A stretch of 64,000 nucleotides of DNA from an uncultured bacterium (GTDB taxonomy: Bacteria; Planctomycetota; JAJSAM01; JAJVHW01): positions 252,569 to 316,568 of the forward strand of contig CALKVK010000033.1 of NCBI GenBank assembly GCA_937996235.1, given 5' to 3'. Below, piece after piece: positions 60,305-64,000 of this stretch. Numbering within the stretch: the first letter of the stretch is position 1; every line of letters begins with the position of its first letter. The notes under the pieces were generated by a model. That model was given only the letters and a program-made list of their open reading frames with translations. It had not been told where the DNA came from and ran no database searches. The position numbers were made by a program, and so were the translations under genes.

Positions 60305-61132
60305 TCACCGTGCGCCGGTTCCGACCGTCTCCGGGAGGGGGGCGGCCGGCTGCGGCGGCGGGGCCGGCGGCCGGATGCGGGCCGTGCGGCGCCACGTGCG
60401 CAGGACGCCCGAGAAGCGGTAGCGCCCGAGGCTCTTGAAGAACTCCCAGCACGTGGACGGACGGACGTGCGAGAGGCCGTTGCCGCGCATGCGCGAGAAC
60501 ACGTTCAGCTCGAGCACACGGACGCCCAGGTAGTGGGCCTTGATCATGATCTCGGGGTCGAGGAACCAGCCCTTCGTGCGCAGGTCGAGCGCGTCGAGGA
60601 CGTCGCGGTGCATGATCTTCGGCAGGCCGTTGACGTCGTAGGTGCCGATGCCCGGCCAGAGCGCGACGACGAGCAGGTTGTACGCCGTCGAGACGAGCTT
60701 GCGCTTGACGCCGTCGAGGCGGAAGCGGCGGCGCACCTTGCCCATCACCATGCGGTCGTTGGCGCGCAGGACGTCGAAGAGGCGCACGACGTCCTCGGCG
60801 TCCACCTGGCCGTCGGCGGGGATCGTCCCGACCCACGGGGCGGTGGCGTGCGGCAGCCCCGAGAGGATGCCGAAGCCGTAGCCCTGGTTGACCTCGACGC
60901 GCACGGGGCGCACCGCCGGGTTCGCGCGTGCGAACTCCGCGGCGATCGCGCCGGTCCGGTCCTTCGAGCCGTTGTCGACGACGATCAGCTCGAGGCGGAT
61001 CTGCGCCTTCTCGAACTCGTCGAGGAGACGCTTCAGCGTGGAGGCGAGGATCGCCTCCTCGTTGTACGCGGGCACCACGAGCGAGAGCTCGGGGGCCTCC
61101 GCGGGGTCGAAGTGCACGTCGGTGTGTTCCAT
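60305..61132 (-). CDS. Glycosyltransferase family 2
   Basis: A 275-residue cytoplasmic GT2: LSLVVPAYNEEAILASTLKRLL, LIVVDNGSKDRTG, IPADGQVDAEDVVRLF (DxD-type site), and DVNGLPKIMHRDVLDAL. FLDPEIMIKAHYLGVRVLELNVFSR is typical of polyprenyl-phosphate and cell-envelope GT2s. The end is Pro/Ala-rich. ATG 61132 fits the family N-terminus. Upstream lies a strong hairpin and array II. Acceptor unknown. Confidence 0.9.
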   Translation of the reverse strand: MEHTDVHFDPAEAPELSLVVPAYNEEAILASTLKRLLDEFEKAQIRLELIVVDNGSKDRTGAIAAEFARANPAVRPVRVEVNQGYGFGILSGLPHATAPWVGTIPADGQVDAEDVVRLFDVLRANDRMVMGKVRRRFRLDGVKRKLVSTAYNLLVVALWPGIGTYDVNGLPKIMHRDVLDALDLRTKGWFLDPEIMIKAHYLGVRVLELNVFSRMRGNGLSHVRPSTCWEFFKSLGRYRFSGVLRTWRRTARIRPPAPPPQPAAPLPETVGTGAR

Positions 61133-61274
61133 GGGCGCCGTTGCCGGTTGACGCAAATGGGGTACCACGGGAGGCGGAGGCACCGAGGGCCCGGACCGGC
61201 TCGTGCCGGAGGCGTCTCGGCGCTGGATGTCGCCCGGGATCGACGGGATCCTGCACGGAGTGTCGATCTTGTGC

Positions 61275-61313
61275 AACAGGCACGTCCGGTGCGCAGCACC
61301 GGACGTGCCTGTT
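61275..61313. repeat. Perfect 18-bp hairpin (variant P1 of the alpha module)
   Basis: AACAGGCACGTCCGGTGC (61275-61292) and its complement (61296-61313) flank a GCA triloop. GTTAGTGGGTGCACGCGG follows, as in other alpha copies. No T-run, so not a classic terminator. It is the first unit of array II. Confidence 0.75.
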
Positions 61314-62500
61314 CTGTTAGTGGGTGCACGCGGACGTGCGAGGGCGTACGACGAACTGTCCACCCCCTCGGCCGCACTGTCCGCGAGCACCATGGCCTCC
61401 GGCACTGGCGCGTGCCTCCGCACGCGCGCGCCGGAGGCGGAGTAGAGCACGCCGCGTGCTAAGCACGCGTCGCGCCCTACGTGTTAGTGGGTGCACGCGG
61501 ACGTGCGACGGCGTACGACGAACTGTCCACCCCCTCGGCCGCACTGTCCGCGAGCACGGGAGTCACGCCGCGTGCGAGGCACGCGGCGCGCCTCCATCTC
61601 CAGTGGGGTGCACGCGGGCGTGCGAGGGCGTACGTCGAACTGTCGACCCCCTCGGCCGCACTGTCCGCGAGCACCATCCCGATGGCACTGGCGCGTGCGA
61701 ACCACGCGCGCGCCATCGGGTGACGTGGCGGTGCGGGGAGCGCGTGCACGCATCCGGCCGGCGGTGACGCCGCGTGCGGTCCACTCCGCGAAATGCGTAG
61801 GGGACGGTCCTCGACCGGTCGCCGCCGCGCCGACCGCACCGCCCTCGCGTAACGCGCACGCCGGCGGCGAGCGGGCACGGACCGTCCCCGGTGACCGTCG
61901 ATGTCGCCCCGCGCTCGTCCGCCGCGTCCACCCGTGCCGGGCGCTCGCCAGTTGCTCGAAGCGCTCGACACCGCCGCGCCCTCGCGTCGACGCCCCGCAG
62001 CGCGGAGGGCAAGTGGGGAGCGGGGGCGGTCACGCCGCGTGCGACGCACGCGTCGCGCCCGCGTTTCCAGCGGGGTGCACGCGGGCGTGCGTCACCTACG
62101 TCGGGCTCGTCTCCCCCCTCGGTCGCACTGCCCGCGAGCACCATCCCGATGGCACTGGCGCGTGCGAAGCACGCGCGCGCCATCGGGTGACGTGGCGGTG
62201 CGGGGGGCGCGTGCACGCGCTCTGGCGGGCGGAGCACGCCGCGTACGGAGCACATCTTCGCGAGCGCGTAGGGGACGGTCCTCGACCGGTCGCCGCCGCG
62301 CCGACCGCACCGCCCTCGCGTAACGCGCACGCCGGCGGCGAGCGGGCACGGACCGTCCCCGGTGACCGTCGATGTCGCCCCGCGCTCGTCCGCCGCGTCC
62401 ACCCGTGCCGGGCGCTCGCCAGTTGCTCGAAGCGCTCGATGCCGCCGCGCCCTCGCGTCTCCGCCCCGCAGCGCGGAGGGCAAGTGGGGAGCGCCCTCTT
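61275..62500. repeat. Alpha/beta hairpin array II
   Basis: Order: alpha (61275-61436; P3 61395-61436 with GCCTCCGGC/GCCGGAGGC arms), alpha lacking P3 (61447-61557), alpha (61563-61720), beta (61796-62022), alpha (62029-62187), beta (62267-62500). These betas carry GGGGACGGTCC (61800-61810, 62271-62281) closed by GTCGCCGCC/GGCGGCGAG, whereas array I has GGGGACTGTCCC closed by TTGTCGCC/GGCGACAA. Array II ends about 170 bases before the integron integrase. The remaining 62501-62672 holds an alpha fragment (GGTGCACGCGG near 62587) and the integrase promoter region. Confidence 0.75.
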
Positions 62501-62617
62501 CCGGTGGCGAGCGCCCTCCTCGCGAGCTGGACCGCATCGCGTGCTCTCGCCGCGCCGCACGCCGCGGTGGGGCGACGGGGGCGCTAGGTGCACGCGGTCG
62601 ACGTCGTCCCGATTGCG

Positions 62618-62623
62618 TACGCT
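62618..62623 (+). promoter_or_regulatory. TACGCT -10-like box of the integron integrase gene
   Basis: TACGCT lies about 50 bases before GTG 62673, which has its own GGAGG site, so this gene would have a leader. Assigned by similarity to the TANNNT boxes. Confidence 0.35.
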
Positions 62624-62672
62624 GCGCGACGAGGGGGCGCACGGGAAGGAGCAGCGAGACTTCGGAGGTCCC

Positions 62673-63896
62673 GTGGCTTCCCAGAGCAGCCGTCGCGACG
62701 ACGGCCCCGCGTCCCCCGGCCCCGGCTGCGTCGGCTCTCCCGGCGAGGCACCAGACGCCGGCGGCGCCGCCGCGCCGCGACTCTTCGAACGACTTCACGC
62801 CGCGCTCCGGCTGCGTCATCTGAGTCGTCGAACCGAGAAGGCGTACGCGAACTGGATCCGGCGCTACATCCAATACCACCGCCTGCGCCACCCCGCCGAG
62901 ATGGGAGCCGTGGAGATCACGGCGTTCCTCTCGGCCCTCGCGCTGCGAGGGGACGTCGCGGCGGCCACGCAGAACCAGGCGCTGGCCGCGCTGCTCTTCC
63001 TCTACCGGCACGTGCTGGAGAAGGACTGCGGGGCCCTCGACGACCTGGTCCGCGCGAAGCGCCCGCGCTCGCTGCCGACGGTCCTCACTCGCGCCGAGGC
63101 GGCCGCGGTGATCGGCCGTCTGCCTCCGACCCCGCAACTCATGGCGCTCCTGCTCTACGGAGCCGGGCTGCGCGTGCTCGAGTGCGCCCAGCTGCGAATC
63201 CAGGATGTCGACCTCGCCCGGCGCTGCGTCCATGTGCGTCGCGGGAAGGGCGACAAGGACCGGTTGACTCTCCTCCCGGGCGCGGCCGGCGAGCGGCTGC
63301 GCACGCACATCGCCGGCGTCCGGCGTCTGCACGAGTCGGACCGCGCCGCCGGCGCCGGCTGGGTGGAGCTACCGGCCGCGCTGGCGCGCAAGTTGGGGAA
63401 CAGCGCGTCGGCAGGCGCCGCCTCCTGGCCGTGGCAATGGGTCTTCCCCGCGACGCGCACCTACTTCCACGCCGCTTCGGGCCTGCGGCGTCGGCACCAC
63501 CTCCACGAGTCGGTCCTGCAGAGAGCCGTGACCCTCGCCGCCGCGCGCGCGGGCGTGGCGAAGCGCGTCACCTGCCACACGTTCCGTCACAGCTTCGCGA
63601 CGCACCTCCTCGAGGACGGCTACGACATCCGCACGGTGCAGGAACTGCTCGGTCACGCCGACGTCTCCACGACGATGATCTACACCCACGTCCTCGGCCG
63701 CGGCACGGCCTGCATCCGCAGCCCGGCCGATGCCCTGGTCGCGTCACCGCTGCCCCTTGCCTCCCCTGACTCGCGTCCTATCCTGGGCCAGATAACAGAT
63801 TCTCCGCGCTCGGCGAATCGGCCCGGCGTACCCGGCCCCCAGCCTCCCGCACCTGACAGATCGACAGGCGCGGACGGCGCGGGAGGGCCACGTTGA
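62673..63896 (+). CDS. intI: Integron integrase (IntI, tyrosine recombinase)
   Basis: A 407-residue integron integrase. The SAM-like N-domain begins LSRRTEKAYANWIRRYI, and TQNQALAALLFLYRHVL is the family core-binding signature. Catalytic residues are R167 (GAGLRVLE), K192 or K195, H302 and R305 (CHTFRHSF), H328 (LLGHAD) and Y337 (TTMIYTHV). The IntI-only insertion is present at about 235-258 (ALARKLGNS to WPWQWVFP). It is longer than usual: about 35 extra N-terminal residues and about 55 beyond IRSPADAL. GTG 62673 has GGAGG upstream. The gene runs towards the presumed cassettes. Confidence 0.93.
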   Translation: MASQSSRRDDGPASPGPGCVGSPGEAPDAGGAAAPRLFERLHAALRLRHLSRRTEKAYANWIRRYIQYHRLRHPAEMGAVEITAFLSALALRGDVAAATQNQALAALLFLYRHVLEKDCGALDDLVRAKRPRSLPTVLTRAEAAAVIGRLPPTPQLMALLLYGAGLRVLECAQLRIQDVDLARRCVHVRRGKGDKDRLTLLPGAAGERLRTHIAGVRRLHESDRAAGAGWVELPAALARKLGNSASAGAASWPWQWVFPATRTYFHAASGLRRRHHLHESVLQRAVTLAAARAGVAKRVTCHTFRHSFATHLLEDGYDIRTVQELLGHADVSTTMIYTHVLGRGTACIRSPADALVASPLPLASPDSRPILGQITDSPRSANRPGVPGPQPPAPDRSTGADGAGGPR

Positions 63897-63945
63897 CCGG
63901 ATCCCGTCGCGCGGAGAACGGACTTCTACGCGCAATCGAATCACA

Positions 63946-63952
63946 GTTAGGC
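63946..63952 (+). other. GTTAGGC core-site-like sequence (candidate attI/attC R' box)
   Basis: GTTAGGC fits the integron core GTTRRRY and lies 50 bases after the intI stop. AT content rises nearby (GAATCACA before, GCACAACC after). Planctomycete-type integrons can have intI in the same direction as cassettes, with the attachment site after its 3' end. The array itself would lie past the window. One 7-mer alone is weak evidence. Confidence 0.45.
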
Positions 63953-64000
63953 GCACAACCGCTTCGACGCGTCGACCTCCAACTTCCGTAGATCGCGCTC

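Noticed and set aside
61275..62500. Alpha/beta units as true attC sites
   Set aside because: I could not find paired R''/R' boxes of the RYYYAAC/GTTRRRY type framing them, and no cassettes lie between them. GTTAGTG near 61315 and 61484 deviates from GTTRRRY.
61133..62672. Retron or group II intron explaining the folded repeats
   Set aside because: No reverse transcriptase gene is present in or beside the arrays.
62673..63896. Prophage or XerC/XerD-type recombinase
   Set aside because: The IntI-specific insertion with WPWQWVFP and the core-binding signature identify an integron integrase. No phage genes are nearby.
1..64000. tRNA or rRNA genes
   Set aside because: No cloverleaf with a TTCGAAT-type arm and no rRNA segment was recognised by eye. 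A covariance search could still find one.

Overview
The window is a very GC-rich chromosomal segment with dense coding on both strands. Gene content points to a Planctomycetota-like organism: secreted FG-GAP, SBBP and ASPIC/UnbV propeller proteins, a lipoprotein joining HEAT repeats to a cyclase-like toroid, a multihaem c-type cytochrome, a bacterial SUI1 factor, many lipoproteins, and an integron integrase running towards its presumed cassettes. The phylum is inferred from gene style only; no rRNA or tRNA gene was recognised.

Layout: 1-13 kb holds a partial SBBP propeller protein, an M16 peptidase coupled to a 23S pseudouridine synthase, endonuclease III, a methyltransferase, a TPR lipoprotein, SUI1, a thioredoxin-like lipoprotein, a split frame best read as a selenocysteine (U-x-x-C) thioredoxin-like lipoprotein, a dienelactone hydrolase and a large membrane protein. 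13-21 kb holds a two-component system divergent from a Spy-like periplasmic protein, a DUF6265 protein, a wax-synthase-like acyltransferase, a P460-like cytochrome and a formylglycine-generating-enzyme-like protein. 21-33 kb holds the HEAT/toroid lipoprotein, manA, recN, a tRNA-binding OB protein, a TPR protein, a FlgM-like protein, rsmD, an IPT/TIG protein, a gene split by a small mobile element, and a DUF2442 protein. 33-43 kb is a run of secreted proteins. 43-47 kb holds pdxJ, dapA, an ECF sigma factor, an NTF2-like protein and a glycosyltransferase. 49-61 kb holds small enzymes, a nine-haem cytochrome and a coupled CDP-sugar/glycosyltransferase cluster. 62.7 kb to the end holds the integron integrase and a GTTAGGC core-like site.

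The spaces between genes are unusually structured. Two families of roughly 205-240 bp inverted-repeat elements recur: family A, four copies with TA at the ends, and family B, three copies with GGGGACAGGGCTGCC ends. A 135 bp relative (family E) and a cluster of GGGGACGGTCC half-sites also occur. Two larger regions (47.06-49.29 kb and 61.28-62.50 kb) are built from alternating hairpin modules, here called alpha (nine copies) and beta (four copies). One alpha hairpin exists in two versions that differ by four matched pair changes, so its folding appears to be conserved. The arrays flank an isolated NlpC/P60 gene and lie directly upstream of the integron integrase.

Translation signals are also notable. 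Nine genes carry a TANNNT box 6-8 bases before the start codon, suggesting leaderless mRNAs, while operon-internal genes often start in ATGA or GTGA overlaps with the previous stop. The most novel observations are the selenoprotein, the alpha/beta arrays and the right-edge integron.
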